Below, piece after piece: positions 11,301 to 24,088 of a stretch of 64,000 nt of DNA (positions are counted from its first letter, which is position 1; the number at the start of each line of letters is the position of its first letter). The stretch is from Begonia masoniana (Eukaryota; Streptophyta; Magnoliopsida; Cucurbitales; Begoniaceae): the NCBI GenBank assembly GCA_022432975.1, contig CM039512.1:29912574-29976573 (forward strand). The letters run 5' to 3'. Below the pieces are notes generated by a model. The model had not been told where the DNA came from and searched no databases. It saw only the letters and a list, made by a program, of their open reading frames with translations. The position numbers and the translations under genes were made by a program.

Positions 11301-12033
11301 TTCGTTATTCTTCCTAATTGGTACCCACTCTGTCGAACAACACGCACTCATGACTTGACGCGTCTATTATTTACAGACCGCCCTTAGCTTGACTAAGTTT
11401 TTTTTTTTTTTTTCCTATTGCGTTGGTTATAATCCTCACACATCAAAAAAAGAAACAAATCCCCCTTTATCGAGTAACCTTCTAAAGTGGTACATATCTC
11501 CTAGCAAACCTCTAATTCTTGTAACTTAAGTACCACCTTACATAAGATTCCCTATTTTTTAACGTCTCTAAATTTGTTAACCTAACAACTTCACCTCAAT
11601 ATCTTTGTTCTCTTCACTGATATTTACTAAATCAAATGTTCCTATTTGACAATTCACCTAAGCTAGACTTCTGGTTATTACCTTCATTTAAATACTTAGG
11701 AAGTTTGTCAACTAAGGTCTAGTTTATATCTATTCCCCCGTTATATCTCTTAAGTTGTATCCCTCCAATGGTAATAAATTCTAAGTATGTACACACTCGC
11801 ACAACTATCCCAGGTTATTAATCTCAATGCGTAACTTTCTCTATTCACTATCCTCCATCTATCCAATATACGAAAGTTACGTTTTAAACCTCTACTCTAT
11901 TTACACTTCTACTCTAACGTTCCTTATCTTATTAATCGTCACTATATGAATATACCTGGAATAACCGATGGTTGAGCGATTCCCTCTTCTTCGATCAAGG
12001 TAGACATCCTCGAAGGATAACACGGTGGTATCT
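8311..12033 (-). other. Non-coding internal domain of retrotransposon D
   Basis: About 3.7 kb, C/T-rich on the plus strand (purine-rich on the element's strand), with no recognisable pol domain and no long open frame on the element strand. Parts can be matched by eye to the internal region of F: compare 8571-8610 with 54215-54260 and 8748-8830 with 58545-58630. A stretch of about 1 kb (9220-10210) looks different in composition and may be a separate insertion. Confidence 0.7.
9220..10210. other. Possible foreign insertion within D internal domain
   Basis: This segment is less pyrimidine-biased than its surroundings and contains the similar phrases GACCTGCAAAAAAGAC (about 9240) and GACCTGCAAAAGAGAC (about 10124) near its two ends. 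The open frames (for example 9468-9734, plus; 9473-9685, minus) match nothing I recognise. No terminal repeats or TSD were found, so its nature is unresolved. Confidence 0.3.
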
Positions 12034-13389
12034 TATTCTGTAACACCCGAGAATTTCCTGTAACGTGCGTAGCTTAGGTTAGAAGTGTTAGGAGGGTTAC
12101 TCATTTAAGTGGCATGTTGTGCATTGAAATAGAAAAGAAAAGAGAAGTGGAGAAATTGACAATTCAAACTAATATAGGTTTGAAAAGTCAAACCAAAGGA
12201 AGTTTGACAAGTCAATGTATGTTTGGAAATTTAGTGTTGACAATTCAAAGGCTATTTAGAGGAATTAAATGAATGCAAAGTAGGGCATTCACGTTGAAAT
12301 ACATGTGAGAAAAAGGAGGGGTTTGAATTAAAATAGGAAAGTTTGAGTGGGCAAAATCAAAAAGTAAAAAAATAGTTAGGTTAAAAAGGTGAAATGGTAA
12401 TGTTTAATCATCTTCTCCCCTCTTTCTTTCTCTCCCACGATCCAGCCAGCCCTCAAAGCTCTCCCTCCTTCTTTCTATAGTTCTTTCAAGGATTTCAAGG
12501 TAATAATGCATGGGTTTTGATTTTTATACTTTGAGGTGAAGTTTATTGAAGGTTTTAGTGAGTTTTAAGTGTTTTTGGTGAGGGCTTGGAAACCCTAATT
12601 GGTGAAGTCCGAAAATTGAGTTTTAAATGTTAGATTTCTTCCTTATGTTGATGATTTGGTTGTTGAATGACTTGGGTTAGGTGATTTATGGAGTTAGATT
12701 GAGATTTGGAAATGAGTTTGGGAAAAACCGATTTTAACCTAAAGTGCACCGGTTCTGTTTTCGTATTTTCGGAATTGCTAAGTTGATTGTTTGGTTACTT
12801 TGAGTGATTCAATGGATAGTAGACGTGTAGAGGTTTCCGAGTTGGGGTGGCACGTCGAAATCTGTTGAAAAACGAGAAAGTTATGGCCGTTTAAAGTTGG
12901 ACGTCGGTAAATTTCATAAAAATCGGGTTTGGTGTGTTGGAAATGATTTGTGTCATAACCTAGTTAGTTTAGGTTAAGAATTTCTTTAGTTTAGTTAGTT
13001 GATTTTCATAGAATCTTTTAGTTTGCTATTAAGTAAGTTTTTCGTATTTGTTAGGTGATCGAACGTGTGATTTGACTGGTGGAAGTGAGAAAGCAATTAC
13101 CGAGATGCCAGGTAAGTAGAGGACGTTATGTTTTGCCTTCGGGCCTACACCAAAGAACGGTAGGGAATTGTTGTTTATTGATTGCTTTGATTGTTGGGAA
13201 TTGTTGTATGTTGATTGCTTTGCTTTGTTTTGGTTTGGTTAAGTATTTGTGGGACAGACATAGTTTGAATGGTTGCTTGTATTGTTCGGTTATGTGGTTA
13301 CCTTGTATTGTTTTGGTTAAGTGTTTTGCATACTTAGTGTGGTGAGAATGAATTGAAAGATATGAACTGGTATGCAATTTGGTTTCGAG

Positions 13390-13830
13390 TAGAATCGTCT
13401 TGTGGGCACGTGGCTCGTTGAGCACCCCGCAAGGGATTGTACTAGAAATAACCTCGAGTGGAATTGTCTTGTGGGCACGTGGCTCGTTGAGCACCCCGCA
13501 AGGAAATTTTACTGTAGAATCGTCTCGTCGGGCACGTGGCTCGTTGAGCACCCCATGAGAGATTTTACTAGAGAGGGACTATAGTAGATTCGTCTTGTCG
13601 GGCACGTGGCTCGTTGAGCACCCCGCAAGGGACTCTACTGTAGAATCGCTTTGTGGCACCTCGTTGAGCACCCCGCAAGGGATTATACCAGAGTTAGCCT
13701 CGAGTAGAATAGCCTCGTGGGCACGTGGCTCGCTGAGCACCCTGCGAGAGATTTTACTAGAGATGGTCTAGAGTAGAATAGCCTCGTCGGGTACGTCGCT
13801 CGTTGAGCACCTCGAGAGGGATTTTACTAG
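13390..13830 (+). repeat. Degenerate ~70-bp tandem repeats with G-boxes
   Basis: About six or seven units share GGGCACGTGGCTCGTTGAGC followed by ACCCCGCAAGGGATT-like sequence. Most contain the G-box CACGTG, a plant bHLH/bZIP target; the unit near 13650 has lost it, and the last reads TACGTCGC. They lie in the putative second intron of A2. A5 has a related run at 33020-33230 on the opposite strand. Confidence 0.85.
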
Positions 13831-13933
13831 AGACAAATGCAACTGAAATGAGTAAGAAAGCAGCAGAGTGAGTAGAATTGGCATGTGTGAGGGGGTTGTG
13901 CTGTGTGTTGAGTTGAGTTGTCGTGTTGTGTTG

Positions 13934-14437
<504 letters not shown>

Positions 14438-15580
14438 ATGGGTTGGGATGGTAGTCGGTTAAAGAGTAAGGCATTGTTGATGTGGGCAAATCTGTGTTTT
14501 TTTTCGTGTCGTTGTGTTGTTATGTTAGGGTTGTGTGAGGTTGTGTGTGCATTGTGCTTGTTTATATTTGTTATCCCTACTTGCTAAGCGTAAGCTTACG
14601 TGTGTGTGTGTGTGTGTGTTCTTTGGTGTAGGTGACGAGTTCTTTACAGGTGAGATAGACGGGACCGCCGAGGATTAGGCTGCAGTTGGAGGAGTACGGG
14701 GTGCGCCAGTGCAGGTTATTGTCGGGGCGTCTCGGCTACTGTCTTCCTCGGGTTTGTGGGAGGTTGTTTCTTTTTGGTATGTTGATAGTTGATGGGTGTC
14801 TTTAAGCTGTTTTAATGGGTTAAGTTGTTTGAAGTGTGAATGTCTATTTTGAGAAAAGTTAGAAGAATTTGGAGGTTTGGTACGTTGTAGTTATAAATGT
14901 TTGCGTAATTATTTTGGGATGTCTGAGAGTTGGTTGAGTTGATGGATAATAGTCCTACATGGTTGTGGTTTGAAACTATATGTTTTGGTTTTAAACTTTC
15001 AGGTTTTGGTTTATCGAGTTTTAGGCGTTATGCCGCTCGTTTTGATTTTAAAATAAATAACATCGGGTTACGTTCACTATTTTTGTTATAATTCTTTTGA
15101 AGTCGGTTTTCCACGAAATTTACGGGACTTGAAGATTTAGGTGTTGGGAGTATATGGTAAAAATTTTAGAATTTTTGGAAGTGTTTAGCCTGGAGAAAAT
15201 TGAAGAAAAAGGGGTGAGGGTCGGCTGGGAGTGCAGGGGCAATCGCCAGGGGCGATTGCCAGCCACCTCTCTGGTACTGTAGCACCAGAGAGGGTGGCGA
15301 TTGATCGCCACATTGTGGCGATCAATCGCCACTGTTTTATAAAAAAAAAAACATTTAAATTTTAGTTTTTTTCAAAGTTTCCTATTTCGAAGTGGTTTTA
15401 ACCCGACATTTTCTGACGCATTTTAACTGTATTTGGGGCACACTTTCTAACAAAACTCGAGGGTTTGAAAAACCAAAAAACGAGTCGAAAAATTTACGAA
15501 AATTATTTTAAACGTCGTTTTACAAACGGGTTGGGTTTGAAATGTGACGCACCGAGCCGAGGCGGGTTCGGGGCGTTACA

Positions 15581-16103
15581 TATTCGGTCCTAGACAATCT
15601 CTGGCCTTGTGCCCCACCTTGTCGCACCGAAAACATCGACCGGAATGCAACTTGCACTCCCCAAAGTGATTCTTCAGACACGTAGGGCATCGAGGAGCTT
15701 GTTGAGCACCCTGTGGACGTTCACTTCTGTCCTGTTTAAACGGTGCATCATTGGGCCTTGTAGCGCCATGTCGATGTAGTTGCCAACCACGTTTTTGTTG
15801 CGGTCGCACCTCTCGGAAAAACTTCATTGGACAGTTCCTAGAGAGATGACCCAATCCGTTACACGCAAAGCATCGGCCAGAACCTGCCTTGCACACCCCA
15901 CCATGGCACTTCTTACATGTTTGGCATTGAGGGAACTGCACAAGCCTTCGTGCACGTTTCTCATCTACCACGCTAATTAAATCCTCACCAACTCTTTTTA
16001 TGCCCCTAACCGGTAGCTGCTCCTCCCCTAGCTCAAAAACTCTCACCATATCTGTAAGCTGGCTAATGGGATCCACTTGGAGTTGCCTAGCTTCTCTCGG
16101 CAT
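15581..16103 (-). pseudogene. gag zinc-knuckle remnant of retrotransposon D
   Basis: The minus-strand frame of about 175 codons has two canonical CX2CX4HX4C zinc knuckles (about residues 78-91 and 157-170). Each is preceded by a shorter Cys/His motif (residues 60-71 and 139-150), as in plant Ty3/gypsy Gag nucleocapsid. The usual capsid-like gag domain upstream of the knuckles is missing: only about 160 bp separate the apparent start from the PBS, so the ATG used here is probably internal. The frame is cut at 15581 by A2; the residues after the second knuckle enter inserted DNA. Across the insertion the frame resumes at 12033 and soon meets stops. Confidence 0.88.
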
Positions 16104-16260
16104 TTCTTGTTCCTAGAAACAATACAAACACAAGACAAAACAATATAAACATTTATGATTCAGACTTAAACTTAAATACTTACAGTCGATGGAGAGTCCT
16201 CATGTGGCGGTTCGTGTTTTGGCAGGCAGTTCACAGAATTCGCTTTTAAAACTCCGTCTC

Positions 16261-16272
16261 TCTGATACCATA
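16261..16272 (-). other. Primer binding site of D (tRNA-Met type)
   Basis: The minus strand reads TGGTATCAGAGA four bases downstream of the 5' LTR end. It matches the initiator tRNA-Met 3' end complement (TGGTATCAGAGC) except at the last base. This fixes the element's orientation. Confidence 0.85.
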
Positions 16273-16276
16273 ATTG

Positions 16277-18821
16277 TGGCGACCCTAACGAGGTACCCTT
16301 ATTTTCCGTACAATTTTTTTCTTTTTTATATGTACAAACTCTAAACCTGACTTTCGAGCGGAAATAAAACTTTAAAAATCGTAATTGAGATTGTTAACGA
16401 CTTTTGAAAACTACTTTAAAAACCATTTGAAATAATCTTAAACCATTAAGTTAAACAATTAAAAACTAAAAGAAAATAATTAAAATCTTTATGTTTAAAA
16501 ATCAGCAAGCGATAGAACTGGTGGCGATCAATCGCCAAAAACTGGCGATTGATCGCCCTTCGGCGATTGCTCCTGGCGAGCAATCGCCCTTCGGCGATTG
16601 CTCAAATCACCTAGCGATCGCCACTCAGGCGATCGCCGCGAGAAGCGGCGATTGATCGCCTCCAAGAGGCGATCAATCGCCATGCTCTCTAGAATTTCTC
16701 CAGAGAGCACAGCTCCCTCCTCCTTCTTCTTTCTTTCTTCCTTCTCCTTTCAATTTCCTGCAAAACCACATAAAACTTCACCACTTTTCTTTCATTTTCA
16801 TAACAACTCTAACTTGGTCTATACACTTCCAAATTTCACGAAAACTAACTCTATGGATTGCTCTAAAACCGTGCGTATCCATACGGTTTAAGTCCCCTAA
16901 AAATCATCAAACAAACCCAACCAAATTCTCAAGACAACATCAACATTATAAAGGAAATTTCCTTAAAAAAAACGTCTCCAAAACGATCACGTCACCAAAT
17001 CATTCAAAACGACACAACTTCTAACCTACATTCACTATTCAATTCCCAAAATATCAAACTTCCCCACGTAACCTAAAATCTCTCACATTTTTAACATCTA
17101 AACGAGCTTACATTGATTACCCAAAATAGCTTGGAGCACACCCACCGTCACCGAACCTTACCAAAACACACCCCGTCGCCACGAGCACCATCCGTCGACC
17201 ACCTATTCCTTGCCATTGAGAGAACTCTCACCTTCACACCTGTCACCTACATTATACAACATAAACATTAAGCCTAATGCTTAGTAAGGGAATGTACTAT
17301 ACATGACATATGCATTAATGCATGATTCTTTTCATAAAACATGTTCATTTACTTATTCTTATTCTCTTTTTTTTCTTTTCCTTTTGGTTGACATGGATTA
17401 AGGTGGGGATGTGCCAGGGAGTAGGCCAAGTGCTTGTACATAGTCCTTTCGGTCGTATTCATGTTCCATCGCATGGAAGTGACATTGGTTTTGTTGTTCT
17501 GGCCATACTGTCCCAACCCACACTTAATCGTTACCTTTCCTTTACATACATCATACTTGGAACGTTTCATATGACATTTGAGAAAACATGATGCATGAGG
17601 AATCTACGTATAACACATCATCAAAACATATCATCAAGCAATTTGCAACGTACATGGACATACATTACTCACAAGGAAACTAACAAGCAGTATCTAACAT
17701 CCTAGGCTACCCAATTCATTAAAAACCCCAAATCAGAAAATCATCATCAAGCACAAAACCTAGTGTTGACACGATGTAGGGCCTTAGGGGCCGGAAACCT
17801 AACATCCACTTACCTGGCATCCTTAGCAATGCCGAGCACCGTCCGTAAGCTGTGTCCACCTAAGGCATTTCATAAATAACGGCATCAAAATCGATCCTAA
17901 ATAAACGAATTCCAAACTTAAACGAAATCCCTAACTAAGGTAATTTTCCTAAAACCATGGTTTTTGTCATTCAGGCATTTCATCGAATACTTCACGTGCA
18001 CATTATTATTCACAAATTCCTTCCTAATCCGACATTGCCAAAACGTTACCCATAACACCTACTTCAGTGTGCCATAGCTAATTCTCAAACCATACTTAGC
18101 AATCAAGCCTAGAAATCTCGAATTTCCATTATACATTAAAACGATATATTCAAACACTAAAATCCAATCCCATATCCGTTTTCAATCTAAAAATCATCAA
18201 TAATTTCCAATCTTTCATCAATAATCGTCAATATAGCAAAACTATAAGTTTTTTAATCAAAAACCTAAATTTACATAAATCCTAAATCGATAAAACCTAA
18301 CGAGAAACGGACGCCTGAGGAGAGCCGAATCAAGAAGTCACCGTGGAAGGGTGAAGGATCGCCAAAAATGGGAGGGGGATGAGTGCTCTAGTGGTTTGGC
18401 GTAGAAATGGGGAAGAGGAGAGAAAAGAGTTATGTATTTATTAAATTTTTAACCTAACAAAATTACCTTTTTGCCCATCCCTCAATCATTTAGCTTAGTT
18501 CACTATTTCGTCTATCGATTTTGTTTCTCCGAAACTCCCTTATTCCTCCAAATGTTCCAACTTATTTCTAGGGTTCTAACGAAACTCTCCGTTCGCAAAA
18601 CGGACCTAATTTACTATTTTTATGACTTAAAATGCTATAGGCAGAAAACCGTAACTCGACGTTACACTATCGATTGGATTTCTAAAAATTTGCTTATCTC
18701 TCTAAAAATCCTCATAAATTCCTAAGGTTCTAATGAAACATCCCATTCGAGAAAAGACTTTAATTTACTATTTTACGAAAATACTTCTAAGAGCGAAAAC
18801 CCATAAATTCCGGGCGTTACA
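16277..18821 (-). repeat. 5' LTR of retrotransposon D (2545 bp)
   Basis: Near-identical to 5665-8293 apart from scattered substitutions and loss of about 83 bp at 18301-18310, relative to 7691-7783 in the partner. The deletion removes the first donor-like site (7742 in the partner). The second donor (about 17818), second acceptor (about 17246) and paired motifs at 17769-17780 and 17246-17257 remain. Confidence 0.95.
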
Positions 18822-18826
18822 GGTTG

Positions 18827-20383
18827 AAATACTTTGCAAGAAATTTGTGTTGGAGTAAAATTGAATAGAGCCATGGATTTGAGGGCAAATCCTTTGTCAC
18901 CCCAAAGGATAATGTGCCATGGAAACCTAACACAAGGCAAACACCATGGAAGCTAATCTTACATTTTAGTTCTATTTATTTATGTAGGAAAAGTTGCTTG
19001 CAAAGAAGCAAGGAGAGCCTCCACCACAAATTCACAAGGAGATGTCAAAGTTCACACCTAAGAGGAGTTCTAAGAATCCAAAAACATGTGCTAATGTGGG
19101 AGCCAAAAAGGAGAGACTTGAGAGCTTAACACTTCGGCCATGGAAGTTAACTTAGGTCACTCTCTCTCCTTGAAAGCTTGAAGAATGATGTAGTCCAAGA
19201 AGCACCAATAGGAGCCAAGAATTTGTCCACTTTCGGGGTTTGGGTGAACTTCGACCCATCTCATACTAGGTGAACATTCGACCCAATCTCGTACAAATTT
19301 GTTTTTCAACGACGACTTCCCAACTGGCTACCCAACTTTGTACTATTCTCGCCCGAGCACTCTTAACTTCAGAGTTCTGATAGGATCCGATGTAATTGTG
19401 TTATAAAACGCGTCTTACTTTCTAAGGGAGACATTATTTACATATGTTTTATTTCCATCTTCTCCCCAAACAATGTGGGATTGCGCCCGACCTTGTATTT
19501 TTGGTCCTCACAATGGATCTCTCAAGACCAAGCATCAAGCCATTCAATCCAATAATTAGCAAGGAGGAAGCACATGGCCGATTCTAGAAGGGCCTTTTAT
19601 TTTCAACTTATGTTTGTATCATTTTGAATCATTTCCTGAATCTTATATTATTTAGTGTGTAGTATTGATGGTGGGGACCATCGAGTGAGTAGGAGAGAGC
19701 CACATGGCAAGAGGAGACCATAAAGTGCTTGGTTTCCTCATTTGGTCGAGCACTCATTTTCCCCCCTTTTATTCTTTTGAATTTTTACTTCTTTTGTAAG
19801 AGTTTTGAGTGGAAACCCTAATTCCCTTGGAGGCATTATTTATACCCTCCTTAAGGCTTGTAATCTACAGCACATTTTGAATAGAAAAACTATAGTTCAA
19901 CTACAAAATCTTGAGCTCTCAATCTTCAAGTGGCCGTATCTCCTCGGTGAGTAATATCTGATTGAGTGCGTGTTTAATTTGGTTTCCATCTTTGTGAGTG
20001 TAGTAGATTCCATTGTATTGCTCCTTTTTTCTACCTCTTCCTTTAAGGTAAAACATCCAACAATGGTGTAACATGCTCTCATCATAGCAAGTTGAAATGT
20101 TCATCCTCAAGGAGCGCCAAAGAACCGAGAAAGTGCAGTCATATCATTTTTCGGACCAACATGCACCTCATCAGCCATATCTTTTCATCCCCATCGAATT
20201 AACCTTGATTTTAGGATGGTATTTTCACCATATCCAGGGTAAGATTCTATTAAAATTTTAGCTTCATTGGAGCTATTTTGATAGAGTTGTTCGATCATGA
20301 AGTTTACCCATTTATCGACCAAAATTGTTTTGTAACCGATAGTGTTTTTGTGTTTCAAACTCCTTCCCCATTTTTGAAACACA
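18827..20383. other. Host sequence with old promoter-like/LTR-like DNA, no gene seen
   Basis: Continuation of the DNA into which D inserted. A TATA-like TTATTTATACC near 19835-19847, followed by a leader-like segment, suggests a decayed LTR or promoter. No PBS could be confirmed near 20060, and open frames here are short and unrecognised. Confidence 0.4.
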
Positions 20384-22137
20384 TCAAGTTGGTAGCCATA
20401 ATCTTTGCACTAAAGATTTGAAGGGGCTATTTGTACAATGCAAGTTTTAAGGTTTACTCGGATCATAAGAGCTTGCAATATCTTTTCACTCAACAAGACT
20501 TGAATGTGAAACAATGCAAATGGGTGGAGTTTATGGAGGATCATGATTTCAGTTTAGAGTATCATCCTGACAAGGCAAATGTTGTAGCCAATTCACTAAG
20601 CCGAAATCCTCAAGGATCTCTTGCATTAGTCCTTGATGAGTGGAAGCATTTTGTTGCTATTGGAGATTTTTGATTTGCAGTACTATGTGTCTGGTAGGAC
20701 AACTTGTGCTTACAATGTTGTTGCTACTCCGAGTTTGTTTCAAAGGGGTAAGAAAATGTAGCAACATGATGATGAGTTGACATAGAGTCAATCGGTTGCA
20801 AAATGGTGAACAACATGATAGTTGGGAAGTCAACACTTAATGATTTTTAATGCCGTGTGGCGGTTCCTAGTAGTCAAGAATTGAGACAAGCTATACTTGT
20901 AGAGGCTCACAAGTTTAGATTTGCTATCCACCCTGTAACTATGAAGATGTACCATGACTTAAAATGACTAGTTTGTGGCTAGGTGTCTGTCATGTCAGCA
21001 AGTGAAAGCTAAACATAGGAGATCACCAGATTTACAGCCATTATCTGTTCCTGACTTAAAGTGGGATAGGATCCCCGATGAAATTCGTTACCGATCTTTC
21101 TAGGACTTCTCAGAAGCTTGAGGCAGTATGGCTCATCGTTGATCGTTTGATCAACTTCGCTCATTTTATTACGATTTAGATAGATTTTTCCTTGTCAAGG
21201 TTGAGCCCGTTGTATTCGAAAATATCGTTCGTCTTCACGGTGTTCCCTTGAGATTTGTTTCTGACTGGAATATGAGGTTTACGTCCAAGTTTTGGAGAGC
21301 TTTGCAGAAAATACTTGGTATGGAGTTGCTTAGTACGACACATTATCCTCATACGGATGGGTAGTCAAAGAGAACCATCTTGATTTTAGGTGACATGTTG
21401 CGCTTTGTATTATAGATTTAAAAAAAAAGCTGGATTTATCATCTACCGTTGGTTGAATTTTTTTATAACGATAGTTATAAGACAAGCATTGTGTCTCCCA
21501 TATGAGGCATTGTGTTGGAGGTCTTGTCATTTGTTATTGTGTTGGGCTAAGGCAGAATAGAGGATTTCTCTTAGGCGGAAGTTAATCCAAGAGACTACCG
21601 AGAAGATTTAGCTGATCAAGGAGAGGTTGAAGATAGTGTAGAGTAGGTAGAAGAGTTATGACCATCTTAAGAGACATGATGTTGAGTTTTACTGTGGAGA
21701 GTTTTTTTTCGTAAAAGTTTGTCTGAGGCATGGTGTAAGTCGGTTTAGGGTGAAAGAGAAGTTAGCCTCAAAGTACATTAACTTGCTCTAAATTACTAAG
21801 AGGATTGCTAACGTGACATACAAGCTTGACTTCCCTCCCAAGCTTAGGTATGTAAATAACGCTTTTCACATATCCTTGCTGAGGAAGTATACGTCAGACC
21901 CATCACATGTCATCTCTTGGACTGGCATCTCTATTTAAGAGGATGTTTCCTATGACGAGGAACTTGAGCAGATCATAGGTAGAGAGTTTCAAGTTCTTCG
22001 TTAGTAATCACTGCTACATTCCTTGGTTTGTGTGCTGTGGAAAAATCATATTGAGCGATAAGCTACCTGGGAGCTCGAGTCTAAGATGGTTCAGAATTAT
22101 CTTCATTTGTTTGATGTTTTTCCTTGAGGTTATATTG
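20384..22137 (+). pseudogene. Decayed Ty3/gypsy pol: RNase H, integrase, C-terminal domain
   Basis: A 5'-truncated pol remnant. The best open stretch (20431-20673) carries the RNase H signature YSDHKSLQYLF and the YHPDKANVVA motif typical of Ty3/gypsy. Downstream, in shifting frames with several stops, are an HHCC-like part of integrase (about 20885-21060), catalytic-core phrases equivalent to LHGVPLRFVSDW and HYPHTDG (about 21225-21365), and a C-terminal piece (LLRKY, then about 21900-22135). It ends just before a polypurine tract. Not functional. Its divergence and stops indicate that it is much older than the solo LTRs. Confidence 0.88.
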
Positions 22138-22157
22138 AATTTTGGGGTGAAATCTTT

Positions 22158-23061
22158 TAAGGAGAGGAGGGCGTAAAAATCACTATTTTTATGTTATTAT
22201 TAATTGTCAAATAAATTAATCGCATTGTTGATGGTCAACATGTCATGAGTTGACTTATTTTGTCGTGATGCAGCCTCGCTAGACTTTGTCGGTCAATTGA
22301 TCAAAATGAGTAATTTGAGAAATTACCTGTGCTTGAAATTGAAGGAATTAATGTTGAGTTTATTGGAATAAATTTTTGCATGGAATTGAGAGTATGATCA
22401 GAGTTGGAAAGAATGAAACTCAAAGGATTTTTATACAATATAAATTATGTTTATATTAAATATATTAAGTAAATTATAAATAAAGAAATAAAGAAAAGGA
22501 GGAAATGTAATATTTCATTGCAAGGGAAAAACTTTTTCCCTCTTTCCTTTTATGAGCCTAAAGGAGAATAGGAGAGGAAGAGTTAGAGAGGTTCGTCTCA
22601 TTCGTGCAAATCATCACGTTCTGAGGCAAGGGAAGTTTTCACGTGGCTTCGAGCAATAACTTTCATTACGGAACTTAGTGGGTAAATCGATCATAAACCT
22701 TCATTTTTGTGTTCAAAGTTTAGAGTTTATTGTTTGTTTAGATTCAAGGTTGGAAACTCAAATTCATGGTTATTTTGATAAATTTGAGCTGTATGCAAAG
22801 TTTTAAATTGATTGGATGTGAAAATCGGTGAAAATGACGGTGTTTTTGGGCATCCTCTATCGAAGTGCGGATTATTGTACTTTATTGAATTGTTGTTCAA
22901 TTATCACACTATAATATCCATAATCACTGTGTGGACTTTTGAACTTTGATAATGTGTTTGAATCTTGTACTGCGATCCAATTGGGCTGAGTGATCAGGTC
23001 TTCTTCGAGTATCGAGTCATTCAACCTGTCGTTCTATTAGGCTTGCCGGCCGGTTGTGACA
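22158..23061 (+). repeat. PPT and probable 3' LTR of decayed gypsy element
   Basis: TAAGGAGAGGAGGG (22158-22171) follows the pol remnant at the expected place. The adjoining CGTAAAAATCAC could be an LTR start whose T has changed. The segment up to TTGTGACA near 23061 is a plausible LTR body, but the right border is a guess and no partner LTR is present. Confidence 0.45.
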
Positions 23062-23117
23062 GCAACACTAAATAATCCAATTATTTGGTTTGATAATACC
23101 TTTTGCTGCAAGTCTTG

Positions 23118-24088
23118 CTATGTAAGGGCTAAAAGAGCGATCTGAATTTTTCTTGAGATCAAGACAAGACAGATGTATTTTAGCTTGTTGATAAGTGGAT
23201 GGTTCAATGGGTAAAGCTTGTTTGTTATTGCAAAGAGATTTTGGATTGAAAATTCCTTACTTGGACCTGATATGCATTGGATGAGTATTGATAGGGCATG
23301 AAACATGTCTAGTGCAAGTGTCATGCATCTCAGAATCAGATTGTCAAATATGTGTTGGAGGGTGGTAATATAGGAGTGAGAGGAAATAAAGGCAAAGAAG
23401 TAAAATTTTAGATGGAGATTTATGATCTAGTACGGGAGTAGGCAAACAATTGATGAGATAAGGTGGCGGTTGGAAAGCAAAAGACCAATAACTTAATGAA
23501 TGTGAGAATGAAGAAGCATTAAAAGACCAACCTCATTATTATGATGATTTTTTCATTCGAGGGGTGTACAAACAAAAAATGCAATGAGGAAGCCTAAGGA
23601 AAATAAAATAGATTTAAGAGCAACAAATTTGCCTCCACAATTGGATATAACTATTTTAGTAGAGGAGTTGAATTGTGTACCTATCATGGAATAAAAAAAA
23701 ATTAAAACAACAACTAACATCATGTTGTCATTTAAAAGATAAATCTATGTTTATCTAATACAATCTTAAAAAGAATAGTAAAAGTAACGAACACCAATAA
23801 TAGATGTATCGGTGATGGTCCCCATATATTAGTGTTAATAATTTTTGAAAGCAAAAAAAGCACGAGAGTTTGATAATATAAAAAGTGAAGGTTGGTTTTT
23901 TGTCGTTCAACATGCATTGCAAAAGAAAGAAGAGCTGTTTTGAGGAATAGATATATTGTCATGATTTGGAGGTGAGCATAACAAAAATGCCAGGTCGAGC
24001 AACCGATCATTGGAAAGAATCTGATCGTCCAGCTCAAGACTTGTTTTGTAGCAAAACACTTAACATAATTCAAAGTCATAGGCCACAC
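23118..24088 (-). pseudogene. Decayed Ty1/copia remnant (gag-pre-integrase region)
   Basis: The minus-strand frame 24088-23732 contains a WH...H motif, a Cys followed about 25 residues later by RQKTNL-like sequence, then NIWGPSP. This is the order seen in copia gag-pre-integrase/integrase junctions (WH..LGH, C..C...K, TDVWGPSP). One of the expected cysteines and much of the integrase are missing, and downstream frames are broken. The frame at 23324-23118 has PLNHPLI-like text also seen in copia polyproteins, less securely. Confidence 0.6.

Noticed and set aside
19897..20110. Possible copia PBS/LTR junction near 20060
   Set aside because: The match to TGGTATCAGAGC is too weak and no paired LTR was found.
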